A DNA stretch of 64,000 nt from Nipponacmea schrenckii (lineage: Eukaryota > Mollusca > Gastropoda > Lottiidae), in NCBI GenBank assembly GCA_030562195.1, contig CM060199.1, forward strand, positions 39,018,338 to 39,082,337, in the 5' to 3' direction. Numbering within the stretch: position 1 is the first letter of the stretch; each line of letters begins with the position of its first letter. Shown one piece after another: positions 46,501 through 54,469 of the stretch. The notes under the pieces were generated by a model. That model was not told the DNA's origin, did not search any database, and saw nothing but the letters and a program-made list of their open reading frames with translations. A program made the translations under genes and the position numbers.

Positions 46501-49129
46501 GAGTTTCGACAAGGGTGATGCAGAACATTTTAGTTTTAGAGAAAACGATGAACATGCTCGCAGGTAGACAGTAAATAGGGCATTGGAAGTTTCTTGAGTG
46601 ACTCAAATGAAAATCAATGAGAGTGAAGCTTAGGCAGGACACCAAGTGTTTAAGTGTAATTTACTATAGGTGTACGTTAGTATTATTTTGCGCTACAGAT
46701 GATATTCCCCTATGGAAGCACTGACCAAAATCACATATAGAGACTATGAATTTAAAAAAAAAATTTTTTTTTAAATAGAATTCTTTTTATTGAAATGTTG
46801 TGTTTAAAATTTGTTAACTGTCCCGTTACCTTGACAACTATATTTCTAATCTTAAATAAGTTTATCATCGTCCAGTGCTATTCCAGTAAGCAAATCGCTA
46901 AAATATATTAAAGGAATATCTATTTTATTTTTCAGAAACTACTAGCAGAAGCGAACCAGAGTAATGCCGACTACCTTTTCCAGAAAGATAAGAATTATGA
47001 CGTCACTTATGATACTGGAGATAAAACGATACAATGTGGTCGCCATAACGATATTTTTAAACTGTGGTTAATGTGGCGAGCCAAGGTAAAAACATTATCT
47101 CTACTTAAATATCTTTTTATTGATACTGCAGTTCTTGTGTTGAATATTTTAAAGATAACCGTAGCTTATACATCAGAATTGTGGTTCGTCTTCGTCATTA
47201 TTAGTTACTGTATCTGTGTTATCAAAAAACACTGCCTGTATCAGCATGTGAAACGTTGAGTTGATGAATATCTGAAATAGTATATCTATATATCAACTCA
47301 AAACTGCCTGTATGAGCATGTGAAACGTTGAGTTGATGAATATCTGAAATAGTATATCTATATATTATATCAACTCAAAACTGCCTGTATGAGCATGTGA
47401 AACGTTGAATTAATAAATATCAGAAATAGTATATCTATATATCTTGTGTTTCTTTATAACATTTGATAACACTGTCTGTATGAGCATGTGAAACGTTGAG
47501 TTAATACATCTCAGAAATAGTATATCTATATATCTTCTTTATAACAGTTGATAACGCTGTCTGTATGAGCATGTGATAAGTTGAGTTTATATCTGATGCT
47601 CCTGATCATATTTCATATAACGTTTCAACAATTTACATGTGTTTATCGTTTATTCATCACTGTTTTAGGGCGATCAAGGATTTGAAGAACAGATCAACAA
47701 AAATTTTGAACTGGCGCAGTAAGTCCTTCTTTTATAATAATTGTGTTATTGTCTAACTGCAATTTTGGAAATAAAACTTTAGTGTCCGTATTGAATCCTT
47801 ATAAATTCACAAACACTTCTTTATTGTACAACTTTCCGTATTGATGTTGCGAAAGGATATTGATAAAGTACGTAATGGTATGTATCTCGATTACAAACAC
47901 CATTGCAACATTGGACCAATAAATGTACGTTATTGAATTTAATTCTATGATTTACTATATTGGACCAATGAAAATGATCATCTTGATGAATTTTGTATTA
48001 TTTTAGGTACACGCTAGAAAAACTACAAAATCGAGATGGGTTTCATGTCATTCTGGATAAGGTAATTTATGTTTTCTATTGAATATGGTCACTGTCGGTA
48101 AAGTTTGGATGCAACTTACATCCGCTCCCTTCACCAAAAAGGGTAAAAGTGGTGCGGCTATTTCCCTGCTAAGGGAACATTTAAGAACATGTGTTCGGCA
48201 CTAGATCTTAAACGTTGCAGCCCACCCACTAAGTCAAAGCGGTCACGCTAAGCACTCTACCCCAGAACTTTAAACCACTTAGTTATATCTTGGTGTGCAA
48301 TTACTATACCAAATAAACAATATTACCTATGTGGAGTCTCCAAAATGAACCGTTGCGCTTTTTCTCTGCTGATGTAATTAAGCTTCGATAATCAAGAATT
48401 GGGTAGGTTTTCAATCTTTGTTAATCAGTCAACTCACAAGAAACGCCTAGATCTATGTTCTTTTGGAAAATATCGCTTGTAATAGTTTGTGTGTCATCAG
48501 ATTGTTTTTTGGTTTCAGTTGGAAGCTCCTAATGTCTGTTTCTGGTACTTACCATTAAGATGGCGCCAAATATCGCCGTCTGATGTCAATGCTAAGGACC
48601 TGAACAAGGTGGGTATACTATCGAATAGTTAGTCTCTTAGCGCTGGAGATATATCTACGAACACAAGCGAAATAAAATTGCTGTTTACATCTTAAATTGT
48701 CTGGCAGATTTAATAAAGGACTTAAATTACCTTTCCTTCAATTTCCAATTAATAATAGACCTTTCTTCATTTTTTTTTATTAATTATTAATTTCAAAGCA
48801 ATAATGCTGAAAGCCGATATGCCTATTGAATGTAACCAATGGGCAGGTTCTGTAATCTGGAAACCCAAGGGTAGATTTTTCCATTGGGCGTGACTTCAGT
48901 TTATTGAACACAGACTGACACTAGAAAAAAATAGAAAAATATATGTCTCTTTCAGATAGCACCACAGATCAAAGCTCAAATGATGGAGTCAGGAACAATG
49001 TTGGTCCAGTATCAGCCACTAGGAGATCTCCCCAACTTCTTCCGGGTAGCCATCTCGAATCCTGTCATCTCCACCAGGGATATCGATTTTCTGGTTGATG
49101 AAATTGACTGTATTGGACGGGATCTATAA
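28354..49129 (+). CDS. Gad: Glutamate decarboxylase family enzyme, 14 coding exons, 546 aa
   Basis: Group II PLP-dependent decarboxylase; in this family GAD converts glutamate to GABA, and CSAD converts cysteine sulfinate to hypotaurine, in the cytosol. All 14 exons join in phase. GAD hallmarks: [11 protein letters not shown] (residues about 101-111), [17 protein letters not shown] (138-154) with Gln145, [25 protein letters not shown] with PLP-stacking His244, LHVDGAWGG with Asp326 for the pyridine nitrogen, NPHK with Schiff-base Lys358, catalytic-loop Tyr387 ([11 protein letters not shown]), [12 protein letters not shown], and NFFR with Arg519, the counterpart of the carboxylate-binding Arg of GAD67. 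Departures: VDGAWGG for VDAAWGG, and NCMAGTTV for [25 protein letters not shown] recalls CSAD. I favour GAD activity; CSAD-like or acidic-amino-acid specificity remains possible. Length lies between CSAD and GAD65/67. Intron 6 hosts an antisense gene; intron 9 holds a donor-site minisatellite. Confidence 0.93.
28930..29166 (+). CDS. Gad: Decarboxylase exon 2 (residues 59-137)
   Basis: Acceptor ttgttacag. Encodes [18 protein letters not shown], the N-terminal helical region with [11 protein letters not shown], and ends LKYCVKT. Donor ACAG|GTCGGT, phase 1. Confidence 0.92.
29495..29585 (+). CDS. Gad: Decarboxylase exon 3 (residues 138-167)
   Basis: Encodes [17 protein letters not shown] and [10 protein letters not shown]. 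The FNQLSTGLD form is that of GAD; CSAD has FNQLFSGLD. Donor AT|GTAAGT splits the Met codon. Confidence 0.95.
30154..30260 (+). CDS. Gad: Decarboxylase exon 4 (residues 168-203)
   Basis: Encodes [17 protein letters not shown], then [16 protein letters not shown]. Acceptor tatatgtag, donor CCAG|GTAGGT. Confidence 0.95.
30360..30700. repeat. Dispersed repeat fragment plus 55-bp direct duplication (intron 4)
   Basis: About 30362-30440 is an inverted single copy of the unit amplified at 37480-38100 (ctctttattttacatgggtc, ggacatggtcctgtt). About 30590-30700 duplicates acacctaatacttgtga and cttctataggagaatatc. Confidence 0.75.
31348..31517 (+). mobile_element. SINE-B-like element copy
   Basis: Shares gatgaccttgaataagtcat, cacccagctgtaaatgggta, ggtttggccaaggaccagct and ttatccttgtaaaatatagt with copies at 41965, 52935 and 54690. 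The full four-block order in one orientation marks a dispersed short element. I did not find clear Pol III boxes. Confidence 0.75.
31994..33005. repeat. 62-bp minisatellite with higher-order structure (intron 4)
   Basis: About 16 units built from aacttgtcatctaccaacaa, ctacctagtttgcgatatca and acatttgctggaagcgaacg. The unit series caacatttg / cagcatcagc / cagcatccgc occurs twice (about 32100-32330 and 32540-32700), showing block duplication. The right end is a run of near-identical gaggcgaaagtt units. Short ORFs here are repeat translations. Confidence 0.95.
33006..33519. other. Intronic, no feature
   Basis: Part of decarboxylase intron 4. It contains a 12-base poly(G) run near 33108 and nothing else I can name. 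Confidence 0.5.
33520..33800. repeat. Short tandem duplication, unit about 65 bp, about 4 diverged copies
   Basis: Blocks catctatcttcagtgtacgt and cccttttcggctat recur with divergence (intron 4). Confidence 0.65.
34591..34706 (+). CDS. Gad: Decarboxylase exon 5 (residues 204-242)
   Basis: Encodes [17 protein letters not shown] and VIFTSKQ. GGAISN is the conserved cofactor-phosphate loop region. Donor CAG|GTAATA. Confidence 0.95.
35390..35915. repeat. Three direct copies of an about 170-bp segment (intron 5)
   Basis: The marker gcatgcaaaccttaa occurs at about 35510, 35678 and 35859. Shared flanks include acccttattactgaataact and gtgatcattttgtattttat. The copies are clearly diverged. Confidence 0.8.
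36160..36474. mobile_element. MITE-A copy, foldback form (intron 5)
   Basis: Long inverted ends pair agttctcaagaatagtcaat and gtatatattcatcagt on the left with actgatgaatatatactcat and gttgagaacttaaat on the right. It ends about 110 bp before exon 6. Confidence 0.85.
36588..36667 (+). CDS. Gad: Decarboxylase exon 6 (residues 243-268)
   Basis: Encodes [18 protein letters not shown] and VIYVDCDQ. His244 corresponds to the PLP ring-stacking His. Donor AAAG|GTAAGA. The following 7.2-kb intron contains the antisense gene. Confidence 0.95.
36686..36850. repeat. 19-20-bp tandem repeat just after exon 6
   Basis: About eight copies of aatctcttgggaaatagaa, degrading to the right. It starts about 20 bp inside intron 6. 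Confidence 0.9.
37480..38125. repeat. Tandem array of an 88-95-bp unit ending in (tta)n (intron 6)
   Basis: About seven units of gactgaatgttagacaggac, catgtccttgtgtattgggc and ctaattctgacccatgtaaa, then ataaagagt and a trinucleotide run ttattattatt. The unit resembles a retrotransposon 3' end and also occurs singly, inverted, at 30362-30440. Confidence 0.85.
38504..38593. repeat. Perfect 23-bp inverted repeat around A and T runs (intron 6)
   Basis: cacaggcaccagattctgat plus aaa (38504-38526) is the exact complement of tttatcagaatctggtgcct plus gtg (38571-38593). The arms extend into an A-run and a T-run that can also pair. Confidence 0.85.
39285..39331 (+). other. G-rich tract with G-quadruplex potential (intron 6)
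   Basis: Several runs of three or more G separated by short loops (gggtgtgagggtgggag, then gggg and gggggg) on the + strand. It lies in the introns of the decarboxylase, downstream of the antisense gene. Confidence 0.5.
39612..39617 (-). terminator. Possible polyadenylation signal of the antisense gene
   Basis: AATAAA on the minus strand, about 290 bp beyond the stop at 39903-39905. Confidence 0.4.
39640..39765. repeat. About 21-bp imperfect tandem repeat
   Basis: Five to six copies of agccaaaaataatgtgatgt with variation, in the 3' flank of the antisense gene. Confidence 0.75.
39903..40539 (-). CDS. Antisense gene exon 4, terminal, with frameshift
   Basis: Acceptor cgtatttcag. Encodes the duplicated 52-residue unit ([13 protein letters not shown] twice, 156-bp period), then NNDDDL. 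The frame then breaks at 40188-40191 and resumes one frame away with [17 protein letters not shown] and the C-terminus. Stop at 39903-39905. Confidence 0.8.
39903..43209 (-). CDS. Nested antisense gene: unrecognised protein with repeated PxWxxLxG motifs, about 274 aa
   Basis: Four exons on the minus strand lie wholly inside decarboxylase intron 6. Consensus splice sites and matching phases join 43209-43199, 41690-41602, 41234-41148 and 40539-39903. The protein begins [21 protein letters not shown] 52-residue unit is present twice in tandem (each with [20 protein letters not shown]). Diverged motif copies occur before (VPEWTKLEG) and after ([12 protein letters not shown]), so P-x-W-x-x-L-x-G is a recurring theme. 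The tail is basic ([13 protein letters not shown]) and ends YGRRCY. A one-base deletion in the A-run at 40188-40191 (T-run on the coding strand) breaks the frame: as written, translation stops at 40169 after about 185 residues, while a -1 shift gives 274. The repeat motif on both sides of the break shows both parts belong to one protein. I know no matching family. Confidence 0.75.
40713..40842. repeat. Imperfect inverted repeat, arms about 38 bp (antisense gene intron 3)
   Basis: ttattaaataacttgatgtt (left) pairs with acatcacaagttatttaata (right), with a loop of about 50 bp that itself contains pairing segments (ctcccgtctttatcaa/aattaagagacgagagt). Confidence 0.75.
41148..41234 (-). CDS. Antisense gene exon 3
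   Basis: Acceptor tataatttcag; encodes [17 protein letters not shown] and [11 protein letters not shown]; donor GAAG|GTAATG. Contains the first PxWxxLxG motif. Confidence 0.8.
41602..41690 (-). CDS. Antisense gene exon 2
   Basis: Acceptor ttatatttcag; encodes [18 protein letters not shown], then [10 protein letters not shown]; donor AACG|GTATGT. Confidence 0.75.
41965..42110 (+). mobile_element. SINE-B-like copy, truncated
   Basis: Contains gatcttgaataagtcc, cacccagctgtaaatgggta, ccgggaaagatcaatggc and ccttgtaaaatata in the same order as the 31348 copy. Confidence 0.7.
42239..42297 (+). mobile_element. SINE-A tail fragment
   Basis: aaggtgcagtagagtaggac, then gtgaaactcattcatt. It lies just downstream of the proximal first exon of the antisense gene, in its intron. 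Confidence 0.65.
42390..42400 (-). CDS. Antisense gene exon 1, proximal alternative (11 nt)
   Basis: ATGACTATCTT followed by GTGAGT. Same length and phase as the distal exon; joined to 41690 it gives MTILVPV. A perfect CRE-type palindrome TGACGTCA lies about 125 bp upstream at 42524-42531. Confidence 0.5.
43199..43209 (-). CDS. Antisense gene exon 1, distal version (11 nt)
   Basis: ATGACAATTTC followed by GTAAGT on the minus strand. Joined to 41690 it gives MTISVPV. A taacgtca motif lies about 115 bp upstream at 43323-43330, and tgacgtta at about 43308. Confidence 0.6.
43833..44004 (+). CDS. Gad: Decarboxylase exon 7 (residues 269-326)
   Basis: Encodes [14 protein letters not shown], then [18 protein letters not shown] and SIWLHVD. 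Asp326, the last residue, pairs with the cofactor nitrogen. Donor GAC|GTGAGT, phase 0. Confidence 0.95.
44100..44260. repeat. Dispersed repeat with inverted counterpart near 52130-52200 (intron 7)
   Basis: Two internal copies of gaaatcctgac(c/a)a(t/c)acccatg, then gttagtcgtgtggtcc and ctttgaatacaagatcc. The 52130-52200 segment reads the same in reverse complement. Confidence 0.7.
44366..44430 (+). CDS. Gad: Decarboxylase exon 8 (residues 327-347)
   Basis: Encodes [20 protein letters not shown] plus Glu. The first residue is Gly, where GAD and CSAD normally have Ala. Confidence 0.95.
44949..45027 (+). CDS. Gad: Decarboxylase exon 9 (residues 348-374), PLP lysine exon
   Basis: Encodes [15 protein letters not shown], then [12 protein letters not shown]. 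Lys358 is the Schiff-base lysine. Its last 18 bases and donor are copied about 40 times in the following intron. Phase 0 at the donor. Confidence 0.95.
45010..46485. repeat. 36-bp minisatellite containing exon 9 end and splice donor, about 40 copies
   Basis: Each unit is atacttactcaacataag (the last 18 bases of exon 9) followed by gtaggcttatacttacct (the first 18 of the intron). Most units keep cataag|gtaggc, so the donor is present about 40 times. Several units are 1-3 bases short or have acttag for actcaac. The array begins in the exon itself and fills about three quarters of intron 9. Confidence 0.95.
46936..47085 (+). CDS. Gad: Decarboxylase exon 10 (residues 375-424)
   Basis: Encodes [37 protein letters not shown], and LWLMWRAK. 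It contains the mobile catalytic loop Tyr387. Phase 0 at both ends. Confidence 0.95.
47226..47600. repeat. Four tandem copies of an about 80-100-bp unit (intron 10)
   Basis: The marker gagcatgtgaaacgttgag (cagcatgtgaaacg in the first copy) is followed by tctgaaatagtatatctata. Copies vary in length because of ta expansions. Confidence 0.85.
47669..47718 (+). CDS. Gad: Decarboxylase exon 11 (residues 425-440)
   Basis: Encodes [16 protein letters not shown]. Donor GCA|GTAAGT splits a Gln codon. Confidence 0.92.
48007..48061 (+). CDS. Gad: Decarboxylase exon 12 (residues 441-459)
   Basis: Encodes [19 protein letters not shown], matching the family block ending NREGFE. Phase 0 donor AAG|GTAATT. 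Confidence 0.92.
48519..48608 (+). CDS. Gad: Decarboxylase exon 13 (residues 460-489)
   Basis: Encodes [18 protein letters not shown] and [18 protein letters not shown] is a family signature; the usual PPSLR after it is replaced by PLRWR. Confidence 0.93.
48956..49129 (+). CDS. Gad: Decarboxylase exon 14 (residues 490-546) and stop
   Basis: Encodes [36 protein letters not shown], and [16 protein letters not shown], ending at TAA 49127-49129, the normal C-terminus of the family. Arg519 (NFFR) is retained. Confidence 0.95.
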   Translation: MAPQIKAQMMESGTMLVQYQPLGDLPNFFRVAISNPVISTRDIDFLVDEIDCIGRDL

Positions 49130-49506
49130 TGGTATACCTAACAGGACCATTCATTGAACATATATTTAGACAGCTCAATTCTAGTTAATCGTAGAGGCGA
49201 AATTCTAGATGTTCATATCGGACTTTGTTGTATTGAAGTAGAACCGAACCGAATATTCGATTTCAAATTCGAAAAGCTGAAATATACCGGTAGCTGAAAT
49301 TAATCTCTATCAGACTACTGCATCTGTTCGAAAGTAACATTTTAGACCCGGAACCTGTACCAACTTTTAACAAGTAGTTTTATTGGAAATGATCTGATGT
49401 TTAATTTTTTAAACATGCTATTTCATGTTTTACTATCTCCATCTCCGGGATATATTCTTTCAAAGTGACAAGACGACCGACAACAAACTAAACGAGATCA
49501 GCTCTT

Positions 49507-49806
49507 ACTAAAGTGATACTGAGTTAAAATGAACATAAATTTAAGTTCTCAAGAATGGTCAATATGAGTATATATTCATCAGTCAACTTACCTGGTGTCA
49601 TAAATTAACAGTAAAAACTGGCAAAACTAAGTAATTATTGAAAAACTCTTAATCAAAGCTTTTTTCAAATCAATTGTATTTTTATAAAAAATTCTGATAT
49701 GTTATTTATGGCAGCAGGTTTTGTGTACTGATGAATATATATCTCTTATTAGCCACGTTTAAAACTCAAAACAAAAATGTAATGTTCATTTTAAGACACT
49801 GTATTC
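49507..49806. mobile_element. MITE-A copy downstream of the decarboxylase stop
   Basis: Left: taaagtgatactgag, agttctcaagaatggtcaat, gtatatattcatcagt and cttacctggtgtcataa. Right: ctgatgaatatatatctctt and aatgttcattttaagacact. It begins about 380 bp after the stop, probably in the 3' UTR or flank. Confidence 0.85.
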
Positions 49807-50023
49807 CATTAATATGAAATTTTAGGGACAAAAAACCCGAAATTTCATTATGTAGAATAATGCTTTTAGACTTATAACTATGTTATAGATATAGAAGCAA
49901 CTGAAATACAAACGGAACAAAGTGAAAGTTCCGCTGGGTATTATTGAGTTGTAGCCAATTGCTGTACTGTGTGTTCAACGTTTATCACATTTAACTTTTA
50001 AGGGAGGTTTTTACTCTCTTTAA

Positions 50024-50130
50024 ATGAAATGAAATGAATGGAGTTTTACGTCCTACTCTTCTGCACCTTATGGGCTAAAGAAGACGGGCAACGCCATGCA
50101 GTGTGCAATGAGGGAAATTGTTTTACTCTC
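50024..50130 (-). mobile_element. SINE-A tail fragment
   Basis: aaatgaaatgaatggagttt, tacgtcctactcttctgcac and cgccatgcagtgtgcaatg, reverse orientation, no tRNA-like head. Confidence 0.75.
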
Positions 50131-51339
50131 TAACGACGAGAATACCGTGTTGTCGGAGCAACGGTTATTAATGGTTGTTAATGGAACACGCATTTATCCG
50201 TATCCATATTTAAAATGTCTCTACGATTTTGTTTGTTATCATTGTTAGTTATATTTAATTGTTAATTAAAGGGATTAGCTCGTCTAATTTTCGCTTTACT
50301 ATCTGATAGATCTCAGTTTTTGTTATCGTATAAGCCCTTTAAATGTTAATTTAAAGCTAATGTAGTCTATTGGGTAGACATACAAATGTATGAATATTTT
50401 ACCCTCCTAATTGAAGACTTGAAAACATAAAATTAACATTATGAAAAATAAAAATTTAGATTTCAGTTCCTCAGTACATATTTGAGCTGAGGAGAAATAA
50501 GTGACCTTTGTGTACTGTCGAGCAACAATGTATTTCTATTATTCTAATTTAAACGAGTATATCCCTTTAAGTAGATTGCTCATCGTTAAATATTTATGGT
50601 TGTGATAAGCTAGATTGTTATATTTATATAGATTTTACCTTAATTAGTCTTCTACCGCTAATTAACTTAATTAATGTAATATGGTAATTGATATACAACT
50701 GGGTATGGTGGTTAAAACTTAAAGCTATCATGTCAGATAAATAATCCCATGGATTATTTCAGAAATTAAAAATAATTTTGAATTTTTGAAATTCTATTAA
50801 ATAACATTTTCTTTTTTACCTGTCTTTTCAAATATATCTGCTTGAAAGTTTTTTATCAACATTTTTTTGCTTAAAGAATTGAAAATATAAGTTTATCCAC
50901 AGCAGCACCATTTGTATATTATACAATGTGCATATAAAACTTACTGTTATTCAGAAATCGTTGTCTATAAAGTTGTTATTAATATAGAGATATTAAAAGT
51001 CGTTATAGATTGTATTTTGTTATTTATTATTTATAAATGGATCAACAGAAAGGCAACAAGCCTGAGAGTATGCTTCTTGTTATCCTCTTATGGACGCTTG
51101 CAATTTGTTATCCGGCCGATAAATTAACATATAGTGGGCGCCAGAATTATACAAACAGGCGGTTGGGGGTTATACCATAAAGTAAAATGGAAAGCACCTC
51201 CCTCAGCGTACTACCAAGTCTATGATATAGCAGTAGTCTTTCAAGGATGTTACAAGTCATTTACCACCACTGCTTAAGGTTGAGCTTAACTCCTTAGGAT
51301 CTGTAAGATTTAGTCAAGCATACTAACGGCTACCCCACG
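50131..51339. other. Intergenic, no gene seen
   Basis: AT-rich; AATAAA-like hexamers occur (for example near 50447). The 71-residue ORF at 50912-51127 has no family features. Confidence 0.5.
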
Positions 51340-51930
51340 TCAGTCTCACTCGCGAAGGGATCTCTCACCCACGTCAGTCTCACCCGGGGAATCGTGCTCA
51401 CCTACGTCCGTCTCACTCGGGGGAATTTTCCGACTACACCCACGTCATCTCACTCGACGGATCATGACCGCACCCACGTCAGTCTCACTCGGTGGAATCT
51501 TGACCACACCCACTCCGTCTCATTCAGGAATCGCGAACCAACCAGTCTCACTCGGCGGAATCCTGACCACACCAACGTCTGTCTCAACTTAGATCCTAGG
51601 ACACCCACGTCTGTCTCACTCGGTGGATTCGTGACTTGACGTTCAGGATCTTAGACCACGTCTGTCTCACTCCGGGATCCTGACCTCATCTACTCACGGA
51701 ATATGTCGCACCCACTCGTCCACTCTGGAATCGCGACCACCCACGTCGCCATCAAGCCTGCCACCAGTTGTCTCACTCGGATCCTGCCACACCCGTAGTC
51801 TATCAACACTCGGTATGCTTAACCTCTACCCATCTTCTATCGGTGGAACCTGACACACCAGTCTGCTCTCGGTGGATTCCTGACCACACCCACGGTTCAT
51901 CGTGGATGACCATACTACTTCCATGGTTTC
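51340..51930. repeat. Degenerate GC-richer tandem array, unit about 36-40 bp
   Basis: Recurring cccacgtcagtctcactcgg and aatcctgaccacac with many small deletions. The unit resembles the dispersed repeat at 44100-44260. The ragged spacing suggests either an old array or poor consensus. Confidence 0.8.
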
Positions 51931-52239
51931 CTGACACAACCCGGGATGAGGCATCAGTAAGCTGTACAAAGCATCATTTTCAGTTGCACCGTGTACACTA
52001 ATATGTGGAGTTAACTTCCTTTTTGAAATTCCAGATGTGTGATGTTGAAGGCGGTTTCACGATATATTCTAGGTATATCCCAGGTTTCCATGTATATCTT
52101 GACAACATGGGATGAGCTCAAGTCATCAGATCAGATCCTTGTATTCAAAGCAATCTTTTAATATAGGACCACACGACTGTTATGGGTGTGGTCAGGATTT
52201 CCATGAATAGGTTATAAATACTATATACTAGTATAGGCA

Positions 52240-52565
52240 TCATCACCAAAACATGGAAATTACATGGAGTATTACGTCCTACTTCCCTGCAACTAGTGAG
52301 CTTATGAAGATGGGCAACATCAAGCAGGAAATTTTACCAAGACAGCGGCATTATCCTACTCTCTTTGCTATTTCCAACTGTTGAGGGGTCTTGAACGCGC
52401 ACAACCTGTAGCACACGGGGCCTCGGTTAATTGTCCCATTCGAACGACAAGCCGCTCTTTCCATGTCAGTCTCTCCGATCTATATCACAGATAGGGGGGA
52501 AAATCCGAAAGCTTATTCGATCTTTGCCGTGATTGAACCCTGGACCCCCAGGTTAGCGAGCACAC
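52240..52565 (-). mobile_element. SINE-A copy, nearly full length
   Basis: The reverse orientation reads tail (tggagtattacgtcctactt) to head. The B box complement is gattgaaccc at 52531-52540, followed by ggttagcgagca. The outermost head with the A box is missing or degraded. Confidence 0.75.
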
Positions 52566-52934
52566 TTTATATTACTTCTGAACTGGCTTTGTCTTGTAGC
52601 TTAGAATCTCCAGAAACAAGAAAACGGTAAATTGTTAAGTTTAATGAATAATTTTAGATGTATTTACAATTAGAAGAAAATATAATAATACAAATATTTA
52701 CATTAACTTTTGAAAAATAAATTAACATTTATATATCTATATATATACAGACAATATGGGATATTATGTAGGCGAATTCAGTATTGTACACCAGTTAGGG
52801 CTTGTCAGTGATTTTCCTCTGAAGTACAGACTCCATATGTATGGGATGTGAAGAAGAATAGAAGAAGAGCTTTTTTTCCAATTCTTTCAATTAGATTTCA
52901 AATCCCCGAAGTATAAGGAGCAATGATCAGCGTG
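52566..52934. other. Intergenic, no feature
   Basis: No gene or named repeat beyond a short (ta)n stretch at about 52730-52750. Confidence 0.5.
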
Positions 52935-53185
52935 TGAAAGTCTGATGACCTTGAATAAGTCATCTTCACTCACAATCTCAGTCCACCAAGCTGTTATTGG
53001 GTACGGGGAAGATCCGGGAAAGATCAATGCCAATAGGTTTGGCCAAAGACCACCTGGTAGAAAGGATCATTAACTGTCAACCTAAGTTGTTATCCTTGTA
53101 AAACCAATAACAAGAGGTTTTGCCAAGGACCAGATGGAAGAAAAGAGGGTTTACTGTGAACCTTAGTTGTTAACCTAGTAAAATA
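52935..53185 (+). mobile_element. SINE-B-like copy with partial tandem duplication
   Basis: tgatgaccttgaataagtca, gggtacggggaagatccggg, ggtttggccaaagacc and ttgttatccttgtaaaa. The 3' half is then repeated (ggttttgccaaggaccagat, gtaaaatatagttc). Confidence 0.75.
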
Positions 53186-54312
53186 TAGTTCTTTAAAAGT
53201 CGCAAATCACTAATTGTTACTTGTGGAACCTGCTGACAAGCCTTAACTAGAAGTTAAAATATAGAATTAATCTCTTACCCCTTAAAGCTATCATGGATTA
53301 ACTCGATTCAGAATCCATGATACTACAAATACAACAATGGACGGACGGATAAAATACACATTATTGATATTAATTCTAGAAAAACTCCTTATTTATGTCG
53401 ATTCGTTTTTGATTATTCTAAGACAAACATACTTCAGAAATAAATAATTTTCTCACGAGAAAAAAAAATACAATTTCTAACTAAACAACAAATAGGATGG
53501 AATGTAACAAAAAAAAATATTATCACTAACAAAAAATGGAGGGATAATTTTGAAAAACAGAATAAGTGGATCGTTCAAATTCTATTTCAATTCTGAATGC
53601 ACAATAAACGATATTTTAACGCTATCAGAGATTCGATGAAAATGATAAGCTTCCATAAATTTCTTAAAAAAACTGTGTTGCTTCACAAATAAATAGGTAA
53701 AACGTATTCAGCATGTGCATTTATTAAATCTAGGTCACTTAAGTTGGGGAAAGGGGTAATTTAGAGGGACGATGATTGAATGATAAATATTTTACTATTA
53801 TTAGATTTATAATGCTTAATGAAAAAAGTTGTAAGTGCTCCAAAAAGGTAACAAATACTTCTATAATTCACAAATAAATTTCTTCACAAAGACTAAGTGT
53901 TTCACCACAAATTAATAAGGTTACAGAATGCATGTGCATTGAATAAATCTAGGTCACATGAAAATTTTATATAACTGGCACAAATAATTTACATTTATTC
54001 TTTTAAAGGATTAAAAATAAGGTTTAATTATTAGTACATGTATGTGTTATGTAGACACTTCTATTTACACCATTCACATCTCCAGCATCTAGGTACTGGA
54101 ATTTTAGAAGAAGAATGCCAGGTTAAATTTTCTCTTTTGCTAAGCCATTCTACCTGTAATTCACAATGGAGTAAAGAGAAGCCACAAGTATCCCCAACAT
54201 ATAGAAACGCTGGCAAAGAATCATGTAAATCCTAATTTTAGCAGGGTAACTAATCTGCATATCATATCACATGGTATATACTTTTGGATAAGAAAAGTTT
54301 AAAATTCTAAGA
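53186..54312. other. 3' flank of the IFT54 gene
   Basis: Probable 3' UTR on the minus strand. A minus-strand AATAAA (tttatt at 53994-53999) about 315 bp past the stop is a candidate polyadenylation signal. Two diverged copies of a segment with gcatgtgcattnaataaatct and aggtcac lie at about 53711 and 53931. Confidence 0.5.
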
Positions 54313-54469
54313 TCATGACCTAGCAATACTTTTTAACATCTTCTCAATTTTCTGATCATTTTTAATTAAATTTGATTTAATTGTAGCACATGCATCTAGT
54401 TGATCTCGAATAGCCTGATCTAATTCATCTAGTTGAGCTTGTAATGGTTCAATAGCACGATCTGTAACA
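54313..54469 (-). CDS. TRAF3IP1: IFT54 last coding exon
   Basis: Encodes VTDRAIEPLQAQLDELDQAI, then ATIKSNLIKNDQKIEKML and SIARS, stop TGA at 54313-54315. This matches the family's C-terminal helix (ITDRVVEPLKAELSELEQQI in the human protein). Confidence 0.97.
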
